Part shown: positions 1 through 6,959 of the stretch, one piece after another
How the letters are laid out: the number at the start of each line of letters is the position of its first letter
Position numbering within the stretch: the stretch's first letter is position 1
Source of the DNA: a virus
Strand: one strand, 5' to 3'
Length of the DNA: 64,000 nucleotides
Virus record (IMG/VR): IMGVR_UViG_3300032242_002454
Span: 140,626 to 204,625 of that record
Program-made: the position numbers and the translations under genes
The notes under the pieces: model-generated
Databases searched by the model: none
The model's input: the letters and a program-made list of their open reading frames with translations, nothing else
Told to the model about the DNA's origin: nothing

Positions 1-177
1 CCAGAAGAATTTGAAAGAGCTATCCAGTTTTATCTGCCTCAAATTACCACTGCTCTTTATGAGGATAAAAAGTGGCTAAGTAGAGGCGAGTATAGTTTGC
101 AGAACACTATTGACAATCTGATAGAGCGGTGTAAAACGATAGACAGTGGCGACAAGAATATCAATAAGTATCTCTAA
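1..177 (+). CDS. C-terminal fragment of an unknown protein
   Basis: Frame 1 is open from the first base to a TAA at 175-177 and gives 58 residues beginning PEEFERAIQFYLPQI. The start lies outside the window. The fragment is helical and charged and has no motif I recognise. It is followed after 15 bases by the next gene, so it probably belongs to the same operon. Confidence 0.6.
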   Translation, partial: PEEFERAIQFYLPQITTALYEDKKWLSRGEYSLQNTIDNLIERCKTIDSGDKNINKYL

Positions 178-192
178 TTTGGAAAGACTATT

Positions 193-564
193 ATGGAAAC
201 CTATAGTATTATTGATCTTGAGGGATATGCTAAGGCTATGAGAGATGGTGCCGCATCTTCTTTTGAAAAAGACTACACAGAAAATCTTGATGATTTCATC
301 ACTATTGAGCAAGTAATCAATCTTATCAAGAAAAATAATCTTGGTTTGGATGAGGACGGGAACTACATTATTAACTCTAATATTTTTGATGAAATGTTTG
401 GGGAGATTAGGGACTGGCTTTATGGTGTTGGACTTTCTAAGTTGGCAGCAAAAGGCTTTGTAGATTGTGCATGGGATGATGAAGCTAATGAGATGGTATT
501 CTGGTTAGCTAATAAAGACAAGACTAATATTCCAGCAAAACCATCAGTAGATAATGATGACTGA
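193..564 (+). CDS. Conserved small phage protein, paralogue 1
   Basis: This 123-residue acidic protein has no known function that I can name. Its C-terminal half carries the pattern LSKLAAKG..DCAWDDE.NEMVFW, which recurs almost unchanged in the next gene and in weaker form in the gene at 19193. The N-terminal part (residues 1-80) is predicted helical. The 11-base overlap with the next gene and their shared architecture point to a tandem duplication. The family is probably cytoplasmic, since there is no signal peptide or membrane segment. Confidence 0.75.
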   Translation: METYSIIDLEGYAKAMRDGAASSFEKDYTENLDDFITIEQVINLIKKNNLGLDEDGNYIINSNIFDEMFGEIRDWLYGVGLSKLAAKGFVDCAWDDEANEMVFWLANKDKTNIPAKPSVDNDD

Positions 565-928
565 ATACTACAAAGTTAAAAACATCAAATTGTTTGCTAA
601 AAGTATCAGAAAGAATGTTGCCCTTTGTTTCCCCAAATCTTATTCTGCTCAAATAGATGAGTTGATTTCAGTTGGTCAAACAGAAAATCTAATAAGACAG
701 TATGCTGAAATTTCTTCTAATGATGAATTTTTAATGAGTGAAGATAATTATAATCTGATATTTGACAATATTAAAGCTTGGCTATATAATAGTAGTCTAA
801 GTAAGCTTGCATCTTCTGGAGAGATAGAGTGTGCATGGGATGATGAAATAAATGAAATGATCTTTTGGCACACAAAATCTTCAGAAAAATTCCATATTGC
901 CTCTTGTTCTAGAAATAATTATGAGTAA
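554..928 (+). CDS. Conserved small phage protein, paralogue 2
   Basis: At 124 residues this is a tandem paralogue of the preceding gene. It shares the same order of elements: an N-terminal helix, the segment WLYNSSLSKLASSGEIECA, then DDEINEMIFW. Similarity is clear in protein but weak in DNA, so the duplication is old. The start overlaps the upstream stop region by 11 bases, which suggests translational coupling. Function unknown. Confidence 0.75.
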   Translation: MMTEYYKVKNIKLFAKSIRKNVALCFPKSYSAQIDELISVGQTENLIRQYAEISSNDEFLMSEDNYNLIFDNIKAWLYNSSLSKLASSGEIECAWDDEINEMIFWHTKSSEKFHIASCSRNNYE

Positions 929-1079
929 TCAAAACGAAATAAATGAACTAAAAAATCAAATACATGATTTAAAAGAATATCTATATTCTGATTTATGTAA
1001 GGCTTGTGGAGAGGCAGCATTATCTCTGGAGAAAATTAGCGAAAGATTAAATGAACTAGAGTCTCAACAAAATTCCTAA
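921..1079 (+). CDS. Small coiled-coil protein
   Basis: This 52-residue protein starts MSNQNEINELKNQ. I chose the ATG at 921, which overlaps the previous stop, over an upstream in-frame ATG at 897 that would lie deeper in that gene. Nearly the whole chain has heptad-like spacing of Leu/Ile among Glu, Lys and Asn, so it is probably a short coiled coil. Two Cys (LCKAC) sit in the middle. Function unknown. Confidence 0.55.
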   Translation: MSNQNEINELKNQIHDLKEYLYSDLCKACGEAALSLEKISERLNELESQQNS

Positions 1080-1084
1080 AGGTC

Positions 1085-1113
1085 TTGACAGTGGTTGGTC
1101 GATAGGATACAAT
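1085..1113 (+). promoter_or_regulatory. Sigma70-type promoter ahead of tRNA/tmRNA
   Basis: TTGACA (1085-1090), a 17-base spacer and TACAAT (1108-1113) match the bacterial primary-sigma consensus closely. The predicted start is a few bases upstream of the tRNA at 1127. The spacer contains CGATA, also seen in several other promoters of this set. Confidence 0.75.
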
Positions 1114-1126
1114 AGAAAGACAATAC

Positions 1127-1199
1127 GGGGCGTTCGTCTAATGGTCTAAGACGCTAGTCTTATTAACTAGCTAAGGGAGTTCGATTCTCTCACGCCCTA
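1127..1199 (+). tRNA. tRNA-Ile (anticodon UAU)
   Basis: The cloverleaf folds fully. The acceptor is GGGGCGT/ACGCCCT with a G-U first pair, the D stem GTCT/AGAC, the anticodon stem CTAGT/ACTAG and the T stem GGGAG/CTCTC with loop TTCGATT. The seven-base anticodon loop is CTTATTA, so the anticodon is TAT, reading AUA. AUA is common in this AT-rich genome. Base 37 is U, where a purine is usual. The 3' end is A73 followed by C; no CCA is encoded, so the host must add it. Transcription is likely from the promoter at 1085. Confidence 0.85.
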
Positions 1200-1239
1200 C
1201 TTTTGCTTTAAGTATTCGATTCTTGATTGAAAGCAAGTA

Positions 1240-1440
1240 ATGAAACTACAGCCACTAACAGTAATTTTTGCTGGATTATTTCTAGTATCACTAGGATTTA
1301 ATATTCTATTGACTATACAGGTAAAAAAACTAGCTAATAAGCCTCCCAGAATTATTATAGAAAGAACACCAGAAATTCATATCAAACCAAAAGTTTGGGG
1401 GTATACTAAAGAATGGGCTAGTAAAGGTATCGACAGGTAA
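1240..1440 (+). CDS. Small single-pass membrane protein
   Basis: This 66-residue ORF has a strong hydrophobic segment (about residues 8-27, VIFAGLFLVSLGFNILLT) followed by a basic, Pro/Ile-rich tail. It lies between the tRNA and the tmRNA, and its last 26 bases overlap the predicted 5' end of the tmRNA. The ribosome binding site is weak. It may be a real small inner-membrane protein, but the overlap with a structured RNA lowers confidence. Confidence 0.45.
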   Translation: MKLQPLTVIFAGLFLVSLGFNILLTIQVKKLANKPPRIIIERTPEIHIKPKVWGYTKEWASKGIDR

Positions 1441-1764
1441 AATAGATATAGATGGCATCGACTGGTTAATCGACCGGCCAGTTTAAAAGTCGATTAAAAT
1501 TGTTAATTGGCGAAGTAACTCTCGCTCTCGCTGCCTAATTAATTAGGTAATGAGTGGGGCGGCATGAGCCTTATTACCAAATCATGCTGACTCCGATATT
1601 CGGATATGGTAGTCTTACCAGACATAAATAAGACTGATGATTGTACTCAATCTGACGCAGATAATTCTGATAGCTTTGTTGGTAGTGTGATAACAACCAA
1701 CTAACGATGTAGAAGTTTGTATTGATGTTTATTCTGGACGGCAGTTCGACTCTGCCCTAGTCCA
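1415..1764 (+). ncRNA. ssrA: tmRNA (ssrA) with tag GEVTLALAA
   Basis: This is a one-piece tmRNA of about 350 nt. The 5' acceptor strand GGGCTAG (1415-1421) pairs with CTAGTCC (1757-1763), and A73 is at 1764. The typical 5' signature follows as GGTATCGACAGG. The T arm is GGCAG-TTCGACT-CTGCC (1740-1756). Pseudoknot 1 is ACTGG/CCAGT (1461-1465/1478-1482) with ATCGAC/GTCGAT (1469-1474/1489-1494). The tag reading frame starts at GGC 1509 and reads G-E-V-T-L-A-L-A-A, stop TAA 1536-1538, within hairpin CCTAA/TTAGG. Pseudoknot 2 is GGTAAT/ATTACC (1546-1551/1573-1578) with GGCATGA/TCATGCT. GCATCG/CGATGT (1455-1460/1715-1720) closes helix 2. tmRNA rescues stalled ribosomes by trans-translation with SmpB. 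The tag ends in LALAA, like the protease tag of E. coli. No CCA is encoded. Confidence 0.93.
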
Positions 1765-1790
1765 CTTAATTTAGCTCTTGTTCATATTTT

Positions 1791-1800
1791 GGTGTAAAGA
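1791..1800 (+). promoter_or_regulatory. GGTGTA leader motif
   Basis: GGTGTAAAGA lies 28 bases upstream of the HNH gene start at 1819. It belongs to a recurrent intergenic motif (see findings) that may be a phage-specific promoter element. No TTGACA-like box lies upstream. Confidence 0.35.
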
Positions 1801-1818
1801 TATGTACAGGAAATAACT

Positions 1819-2352
1819 ATGAAAACTAATACATCTGTTGATTGTGCATATTGTGGTAAAAAAGTAGTAAAATTAGCTTCAGAAGTAAAAAGACGAAGGA
1901 AAGTAGGAAAAGATAAGTTTTATTGTAATAATAATTGTTCTGGTAAGCATAAGGCTGTTTATGTTATGCCATATAAGGATAATTTCAAAAAAACAAAATA
2001 TACTAGACAACCAGATAAGTTTGCTAATTTTAGATGGTATATAAAAAATGTCATCAAAAATTCTAAAAAACGTAATCAGGAATATGATATAGATCTAGAA
2101 TATTTGAATCAATTATGGGAAAACCAACTTGGAGTCTGTCCATTTACTAAACAGAAATTAGAACTCAGAACTCACAGCTATAAAAATAAGAAACATCCAT
2201 ATTCAGCTTCTTTAGATAGAATAGATAATACAAAAGGCTATATCAAAGGGAATATAAGATTTGTTGCTTTGATATTCAATTACGCAAAGAACACATTTAA
2301 CGATCAACAAGTTTTAGATTTTTGTCAAAACACAGTTTTAAGTATATCATGA
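1819..2352 (+). CDS. HNH endonuclease (free-standing)
   Basis: This 177-residue protein has an N-terminal zinc-finger-like pair (CAYCGKK near residue 9 and CNNNCSG near 36). Its C-terminal HNH-type core contains the diagnostic SLDRIDNTKGYIKGNIRF with CPFTK upstream. This arrangement is known from intron-associated and free-standing phage homing endonucleases, which nick or cut DNA and spread themselves. The gene ends in an ATGA overlap with the next. It is likely a selfish element, but it could serve in genome processing. Confidence 0.75.
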   Translation: MKTNTSVDCAYCGKKVVKLASEVKRRRKVGKDKFYCNNNCSGKHKAVYVMPYKDNFKKTKYTRQPDKFANFRWYIKNVIKNSKKRNQEYDIDLEYLNQLWENQLGVCPFTKQKLELRTHSYKNKKHPYSASLDRIDNTKGYIKGNIRFVALIFNYAKNTFNDQQVLDFCQNTVLSIS

Positions 2353-2915
2353 TAAATCCTAATGACGTAATTTTACATACTATAGATGCAAAATTTACAC
2401 AACTTATAATCTCTAATGCTAAAAAAGCAGAGATTGGAGGAAAATCTCAAATTAGAAATTCTAGTAAAAGATTATCTAATTTAGCAGAAGATCAGTTGGT
2501 CGGTCAAATATCTACATATTGTGGATCAATGATACTAACTGGTTCTCCAGAAGGATATATTCAAGCAAGAGATAAAGCAAATGCTACTCCTTTGGCTGGA
2601 GATAATGGACTAGATATAGTTGGTCTACCTAATGTGGATATTAAAGGTAGTTTGATGAGGTATTCTAATAATCCCCTAAATTACAGACTATTAGTTAGAC
2701 CAAAAGAAAGACACGAAAACTGGATTTATGTATTAGCATTAGTTCCAAAAGAAAGACCGTATAAAACTTATCTTGTGGGATGGGCTAATGACAATGATCT
2801 TCCATCAGAACCATATAATGGAGAGATAATATCTTTACATGGTGCATATGTTATTGAGGCTAGAAACTTAAGAAAAATTGAAGAATTAATTTCTCTTCAA
2901 CATAATTATGTCTAG
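2349..2915 (+). CDS. Possible PD-(D/E)XK-type nuclease
   Basis: This 188-residue protein is read from the ATG at 2349, which overlaps the upstream TGA. The centre contains GDNGLDIVGLPNVDIKGS, a pattern compatible with a PD-(D/E)XK nuclease core (acidic residue, beta turn, then D-x-K). It is followed by a beta-rich stretch with LLVRPKERHENWIYVLALV. Its position between an HNH gene and an endonuclease VII-like gene fits a nuclease role. The fold assignment is my inference from the motif alone. There is no signal peptide. Confidence 0.45.
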   Translation: MINPNDVILHTIDAKFTQLIISNAKKAEIGGKSQIRNSSKRLSNLAEDQLVGQISTYCGSMILTGSPEGYIQARDKANATPLAGDNGLDIVGLPNVDIKGSLMRYSNNPLNYRLLVRPKERHENWIYVLALVPKERPYKTYLVGWANDNDLPSEPYNGEIISLHGAYVIEARNLRKIEELISLQHNYV

Positions 2916-3333
2916 AAAAATTTGCATTTACTGTGGTAAAAGGAAAAATGCCAAGTCTTTTGCTAGACATATTGGACATAAAGATAATCTGGACAGTAGA
3001 TGCAGAAAGTGCGTTAAACAACATACTAAGATTAGAAATAAACTAAGGAAAAAGGCTCCTCAAAAGCCAGATGGTTGTGAGTGTTGTTTTTGTAGTCCAG
3101 ATAAATGGCACCTAGATCATGACCATGTTTATCATACCTTTAGGGGATGGTTATGTGAAACTTGTAATATAGGGATAGGAAAATTAGGAGATAATTTAGA
3201 AGGTATTGTTGCTGCTTTGAAATATTTATCAGTAAGAAGTAAGGTTGAAGATCAAGCTGTGCTAAATCACATTATTCAAGGCGTGGTTTTTTCTTTAAAC
3301 CATTTGCTAGAGAAAAGACGAAATGATGCTTGA
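2908..3333 (+). CDS. Endonuclease VII-like Holliday junction resolvase
   Basis: This 141-residue protein carries the endonuclease VII signature LDHDHVYHTFRGWLCETCN (about residues 67-85), followed by IGKLGDN. Four Cys (CIYC near 6-9 and CRKC near 32-35) form a probable zinc site. T4 endonuclease VII (gp49) cleaves branched DNA before packaging and also corrects mismatches, and a similar role is likely here. Its stop abuts the promoter for DNA ligase. An HNH homing role is the alternative. Confidence 0.75.
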   Translation: MSRKICIYCGKRKNAKSFARHIGHKDNLDSRCRKCVKQHTKIRNKLRKKAPQKPDGCECCFCSPDKWHLDHDHVYHTFRGWLCETCNIGIGKLGDNLEGIVAALKYLSVRSKVEDQAVLNHIIQGVVFSLNHLLEKRRNDA

Positions 3334-3358
3334 CAACAGCATTACCGTATGCTATACT
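3330..3358 (+). promoter_or_regulatory. Sigma70-type promoter for DNA ligase
   Basis: TTGACA (3330-3335), a 17-base spacer and TATACT (3353-3358) are followed by ACACAGG. The -35 box overlaps the end of the resolvase gene. This shows that the in-frame TTG at 3330 is not the ligase start. Confidence 0.75.
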
Positions 3359-3383
3359 TGGGAAAACACAGGAGAAATTGGAA

Positions 3384-4682
3384 ATGTCATTTGAGCATCT
3401 TAATGGTTTTGTTCGTGATCTGAAAGCAACTAGTAGTACACTTGATAAAGTTGGAATTATTGAGGATTATACCTCTTCCAATCAGGCTGGAGCAGATTTT
3501 ATCAAAAAGATTTTGCTCTATACTTATCATCCTCTTTGGCAGTATAATGTGACCAGCGATAATCTCAAAAAGAAATCTTCACTCAGAGGACAATCTTTTA
3601 AGACTGTTTTTGATTTGCTAGATTCTTTGAAGAACAGAGAAATCACAGGTCACGATGCTATTGGAGCAGTTAATACTTTTATTGACAATAATGGATACGA
3701 AGAACTCATCCACTGTATTATTGATAAGGATTTGAAAACCCGTGCTGGAGATAAGTTAATCAATAAGGCTATTCCAGATCACATTCCAACATTTAGCGTT
3801 GCATTAGCGGACAAGTATGTTCCTAAAATTGTAGACTGGAAGGATGGATGGTATGTTAGCAGGAAGATCGACGGTGCTAGATGTATTGCTATTGTTGACA
3901 GTAATGGTAATACTACCTTTTATTCCCGCACGGGAAAAAACTTTGATACTCTTGACGTTGTTAGCGGTGGGATTAAAGCTTTGGGACTTACTAATGTAAT
4001 TCTTGATGGAGAACTTTGTCTTGTTGATGAAGATGGTAATGAGGATTTTCAAGGAGTAATGAAAGAACTTCGCAAGAAGGATCATACTATTCCTAATCCT
4101 TCATATAAGATTTTTGATATGATTACTCATGATGAATTTTATAGTCAGAAGGGAGAACATAATAGACCCTTTGGTATCAGACTCAAGAATCTTACAGAAG
4201 TTATGAAAAAGAATGAATGTCCATGCCTAACACTATTGGATCAGTCCTTGATTAAGGACGAAAACCATTTTCAAGAATTTGTCAAAGAATCTACTCAGAA
4301 TGGTTGGGAGGGACTTATGCTTCGTGCAGATACTCCTTATAAGGGTAAGCGATCAAAAGACCTTCTCAAATATAAATCATTCTTTGATGACGAATATGAA
4401 GTTCTAGATACTGAAATGGGGCCGTTCCGCTATGTTAAAGATGGTGCAGAGTGCGAGGAGATTATGTTGAGTTGTGTTATGATTCAACATAAGGGTCATA
4501 CTGTCAGGGTTGGTTCTGGTTTTAGTATTGATCAAAGACAAGAGTTTTATAAGAATCCTAAGAAGATTTTGGGCAAAATAATTACTGTCCAATACTTTGA
4601 AGAAACAGAAAATGAAAAGGGTGGTATTAGCCTAAGATTTCCGACATTTAAAATTTTGCATGGGGATGAGAGGGATATTTGA
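3384..4682 (+). CDS. ATP-dependent DNA ligase
   Basis: This 432-residue protein seals nicks in duplex DNA using ATP. The adenylation motif KIDGAR is present, with the nucleotide-binding Lys at about residue 161 (codon 3864). Later come the nucleotidyltransferase motifs LDGELC and WEGLMLRA, and a C-terminal OB domain with EEIMLSC and GSGFS. The N-terminal 130 residues are the helical DNA-binding part usual in T4-like ligases. I chose ATG 3384 because it follows the promoter at 3330 and has an AGGAG-like site at 3370. Codon use favours AAG, GGT and GTT, unlike neighbouring small genes. Confidence 0.93.
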   Translation: MSFEHLNGFVRDLKATSSTLDKVGIIEDYTSSNQAGADFIKKILLYTYHPLWQYNVTSDNLKKKSSLRGQSFKTVFDLLDSLKNREITGHDAIGAVNTFIDNNGYEELIHCIIDKDLKTRAGDKLINKAIPDHIPTFSVALADKYVPKIVDWKDGWYVSRKIDGARCIAIVDSNGNTTFYSRTGKNFDTLDVVSGGIKALGLTNVILDGELCLVDEDGNEDFQGVMKELRKKDHTIPNPSYKIFDMITHDEFYSQKGEHNRPFGIRLKNLTEVMKKNECPCLTLLDQSLIKDENHFQEFVKESTQNGWEGLMLRADTPYKGKRSKDLLKYKSFFDDEYEVLDTEMGPFRYVKDGAECEEIMLSCVMIQHKGHTVRVGSGFSIDQRQEFYKNPKKILGKIITVQYFEETENEKGGISLRFPTFKILHGDERDI

Positions 4683-4703
4683 TTATTGGTTCCAATTAAG
4701 AGC

Positions 4704-4714
4704 GGTGTATAAAA
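4704..4714 (+). promoter_or_regulatory. GGTGTA leader motif
   Basis: GGTGTATAAAA lies 36 bases upstream of the start at 4740, in the only gap between ligase and the next gene. It resembles an extended -10 element (TG then TATAAA). It is one member of the recurrent set described in the findings. Confidence 0.4.
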
Positions 4715-4739
4715 ATGTCCCGCCTCAAAGGAGCCTACC

Positions 4740-5165
4740 ATGCACAAGATTGTTATACGGTCAATTTTTTATCACTGGCTATTTTTATTTGTCGGTGTTG
4801 CTATAGGATTTATCTGCAACTCAGAATATGTTGGAGAAAAAGCTGTTGTTATAGAAAGATCAATTAATAATATCTTTTTCCCTATAGAATATAATGAGCA
4901 GATAGAAAATTATGTTAAATGGATGGGTAAAAATAGGATACATTCTGAATTAGGATATCCGCATGATTTTCAAATTCTTGAAGATGTTGTAAAGGGCGAG
5001 GAATATTATTGGGCTATAGCGAAATATACAGATGTAAAAACTGGACAAGAAATTAAAACTATAGTTAGTACAAAAATAAGATGGCGACCTTGGGAATATA
5101 ATTATCATACCAAGAAATTTGATAGCATCGTGGAAGAAAAAAGGCTAAGTCAGGATAAAAACTAA
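4740..5165 (+). CDS. Membrane-anchored protein of unknown function
   Basis: This 141-residue protein has an N-terminal membrane segment (about residues 11-30, FYHWLFLFVGVAIGFIC) and a soluble domain beginning near residue 40. The soluble part is beta-rich with YYWAIAKYTDVKTGQEIKT. The start has a good AAAGGAGCC site at 4728. The protein probably faces the periplasm or outer face. I recognise no family. Confidence 0.65.
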   Translation: MHKIVIRSIFYHWLFLFVGVAIGFICNSEYVGEKAVVIERSINNIFFPIEYNEQIENYVKWMGKNRIHSELGYPHDFQILEDVVKGEEYYWAIAKYTDVKTGQEIKTIVSTKIRWRPWEYNYHTKKFDSIVEEKRLSQDKN

Positions 5166-5176
5166 AGAGCAGTGGC

Positions 5177-5205
5177 TTGACAAGACGATAGGACTAGTGT
5201 ACAAT
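5177..5205 (+). promoter_or_regulatory. Sigma70-type promoter
   Basis: TTGACA (5177-5182), a 17-base spacer holding CGATA, and TACAAT (5200-5205) are followed by CACAG. It drives the gene at 5242. Confidence 0.75.
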
Positions 5206-5241
5206 CACAGCATACACTTTGGAAACAAACTTGGAGTTGAA

Positions 5242-5952
5242 ATGTCTGACCTAATCCAGCAAGATCGAATTGAAAAAAAGCCTGTTGTTATGAGTACCAG
5301 CAAGGCCGATGAATTTTTTAAGAATTTTCCCAAGGACAAGGTTGTTGCTTATAAAGATTATTGGGAAACTGTTCGTCCCAAGACTGATGAAGATATTTTT
5401 CGTCGCTATCTTTTTGCTTATTGCTCAGTTCACACCACTTGGCAAGGTAATGTCAAAGGATATAATGCTATTAAGAATTTTAGCGAATGGGTAGATAGCA
5501 AAGAAATTCTTTTGGAAAAACTTCATAAGAGTGGCGTCGGTCTACACAATAATCGCACCACTTATATCTGGGATTTTAGTACCAAGTTTTGGGCTAATCC
5601 TAAAGACTTTTATTTGACTACCAAGAAGTATCATGTTAAGAAACGAGACAGTATCCTTAATAAGATTAGTGGGATTGGTCTGGCTAAAATTAGCTTTGCT
5701 CTTGAAATGATCCATCCTAATGAGGCAAGAGTATTGTGCGGAGATATTCACCAATTGAGACTTTACGATGTCGAGGCTCTTAAGTATAATAAAAGTAAGT
5801 CTGGCTCAGAGATTTATAAAAAGATGGAGCGTCACTGGATGGTGAATTGTGGAAAGCTTAAAGTTCCATCGTATGTTGCCCGATCAATCTATTGGGATGA
5901 TCTGCAAAAGAAAGAAGATAGTCGTTACTGGAGTTATGTTCTGGAGAACTAA
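5242..5952 (+). CDS. Helix-hairpin-helix DNA glycosylase-like protein
   Basis: This 236-residue protein contains a helix-hairpin-helix-like segment ISGIGLAKISFALEM followed by NEARVLCGDIHQLRLYD. In HhH-GPD glycosylases a conserved Asp follows the hairpin (as in CLDTH), and the Asp of CGDIH fits that place. The family removes damaged bases and some members also cut the backbone. I chose ATG 5242 because the promoter -10 box overlaps any earlier start, and TTGGAG precedes it. It belongs to the high-AAG codon class, as expected for an early, well-expressed gene. Without structure, a non-enzymatic DNA-binding role is possible. Confidence 0.55.
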   Translation: MSDLIQQDRIEKKPVVMSTSKADEFFKNFPKDKVVAYKDYWETVRPKTDEDIFRRYLFAYCSVHTTWQGNVKGYNAIKNFSEWVDSKEILLEKLHKSGVGLHNNRTTYIWDFSTKFWANPKDFYLTTKKYHVKKRDSILNKISGIGLAKISFALEMIHPNEARVLCGDIHQLRLYDVEALKYNKSKSGSEIYKKMERHWMVNCGKLKVPSYVARSIYWDDLQKKEDSRYWSYVLEN

Positions 5953-5954
5953 TT

Positions 5955-6080
5955 ATGCAGAATGGTAAAGGTTCTAAAAGACGAGTCAGTTTAGTTTCTC
6001 AAGAAACTTGGGATAAAAACTACGAAAGAATTTTTAGAAAGAAAAAAGATGGGAAGCGTAACGAATCTAAAAGAAAATAA
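5955..6080 (+). CDS. Small basic GKGSKRR protein
   Basis: This 41-residue very basic ORF starts MQNGKGSKRR and has WDKNYERIFRKKK in its second half. Short proteins with the same GKGS-R-R start and N-(W/Y)-x-x-IF centre are widespread in phages and have no known function. It starts two bases after the previous stop and overlaps the next start by 32 bases. Confidence 0.6.
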   Translation: MQNGKGSKRRVSLVSQETWDKNYERIFRKKKDGKRNESKRK

Positions 6081-6327
6081 AACAATTTTCATTCCGTGTT
6101 CTTGTAAGAGTGAAATTTTAATGATCGAATATGATCATGAAATAGATATGGCTGATCTGGCAATATTTGAACATTATACAAATTATAGCAATAAGATGTC
6201 ATTATGGCAGAGACTACGATATTGTTTTCAGGTTTTGGTATATAAAAAACCCTATTCTGATCAGATGGTGCTAGACAAAAAACAATTAAAAGATTTGCAA
6301 AAATTCCTGAGTGGACTTAGCCTTTAA
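6049..6327 (+). CDS. Unknown 92-residue protein
   Basis: The start codon ATG lies inside the preceding small basic gene in another frame. The chain has a CSCKSE motif near residue 18, an acidic first half and a Lys/Leu-rich C-terminal helix. I recognise no family. It is probably cytoplasmic, since the central aromatic stretch (WQRLRYCFQVLVY) is short for a membrane span. Confidence 0.55.
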   Translation: MGSVTNLKENKTIFIPCSCKSEILMIEYDHEIDMADLAIFEHYTNYSNKMSLWQRLRYCFQVLVYKKPYSDQMVLDKKQLKDLQKFLSGLSL

Positions 6328-6343
6328 GGTGTATATTATAAGG
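6328..6343 (+). promoter_or_regulatory. GGTGTA leader motif
   Basis: GGTGTATATTATAAGG begins immediately after the upstream stop codon and 45 bases ahead of the start at 6373. It is the best example of the GGTGTATA-type element, with a TATTAT sequence that could serve as a -10 box. Confidence 0.4.
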
Positions 6344-6372
6344 TTTCCTAACTTATAACAGGGAGGCTAATT

Positions 6373-6588
6373 ATGGTCGTTAGAACAGCAGTAGAATTCA
6401 TGAATGATCAATTAGCTGATAGAGTGAAGGTCTTACAAAAAGCTTTAAACCAAGCAGAAAATATTATAACCACTCTAGAAAAAGAAAACAACAATCTAAA
6501 AGACGTTCTTAATAATCTAACGTCAGAAAATAAGGAAGATTATATGCTTAATAGCGAGGCTTTTAATGAGCCAGTGTTTACGGTCTAA
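6373..6588 (+). CDS. Small coiled-coil protein
   Basis: This 71-residue protein is mostly one predicted coiled coil (residues 10-50, with LQKALNQAENIITTLEKEN). It has a strong AGGGAGG ribosome site at 6360. Its function is unknown. It is translationally coupled to the next gene by a 23-base overlap. Confidence 0.6.
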   Translation: MVVRTAVEFMNDQLADRVKVLQKALNQAENIITTLEKENNNLKDVLNNLTSENKEDYMLNSEAFNEPVFTV

Positions 6589-6844
6589 AAATAAAAGAGT
6601 AATAACACAAATTGGTGAGAATGAATATTTGGTTGAAGGCGAAAGTGATTGGGCTAGATTTGGTTGTCAATCAGATATATCAATAATAACTTCCGCTAAT
6701 TTAGAAGGTGGCCCATTTTTATTAGTGGGCGATTCTTTTTTGGGTAAAGGTAAAATCTCAGCAATACAAAATATTGACAGTGGCAGAGATGGCTATATAA
6801 TAATCAAAGTTACCTTATTCTCTAAAAAGGAAAAACATGATTAA
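6566..6844 (+). CDS. Unknown 92-residue beta-rich protein
   Basis: The start overlaps the end of the coiled-coil gene. The sequence alternates short beta segments, with GENEYLVEGESDW and GGPFLLVGDSFLGKGKI. It looks like a small SH3-like or OB-like beta barrel, but I cannot place it in a family. Confidence 0.5.
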   Translation: MSQCLRSKNKRVITQIGENEYLVEGESDWARFGCQSDISIITSANLEGGPFLLVGDSFLGKGKISAIQNIDSGRDGYIIIKVTLFSKKEKHD

Positions 6845-6959
6845 TGAATTGATTCCTATGATCGGATTTAATCAAGCTATGTTAATAGCTGGATATAATG
6901 AATATCAAACTCAACAAATAATTAAAGGGTCTACTTATGAGCCAACTTCACAAGAGTAA
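6837..6959 (+). CDS. Small ORF, 40 residues
   Basis: ATG 6837 overlaps the upstream stop by 8 bases and opens a 40-residue frame, MINELIPMIGFNQAMLIAGY and onward, ending inside the PspC-like gene. Its tight coupling and lack of competing frames make it plausible. Function unknown. Confidence 0.4.
   Translation: MINELIPMIGFNQAMLIAGYNEYQTQQIIKGSTYEPTSQE

Noticed and set aside
1127-1199. Suppressor tRNA for UAA
   Set aside because: TTA occurs in the loop but not at positions 34-36; genes here use TAA, TAG and TGA as ordinary stops.
1453-1465. Alternative tmRNA 5' end near GACTGG
   Set aside because: GACTGG also pairs with CTAGTC, but it leaves only about 50 bases before the tag and uses the pseudoknot 1 stem; GGGCTAG at 1415 gives seven pairs and the conserved TCGACAGG that follows.
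3330-3383. TTG-initiated extension of DNA ligase
   Set aside because: The TTG is part of the TTGACA -35 box of the ligase promoter, so the extension would begin upstream of the transcription start.
5197-5241. Upstream start for the HhH-like protein
   Set aside because: It overlaps the -10 box TACAAT; ATG 5242 follows the promoter and has a TTGGAG site.
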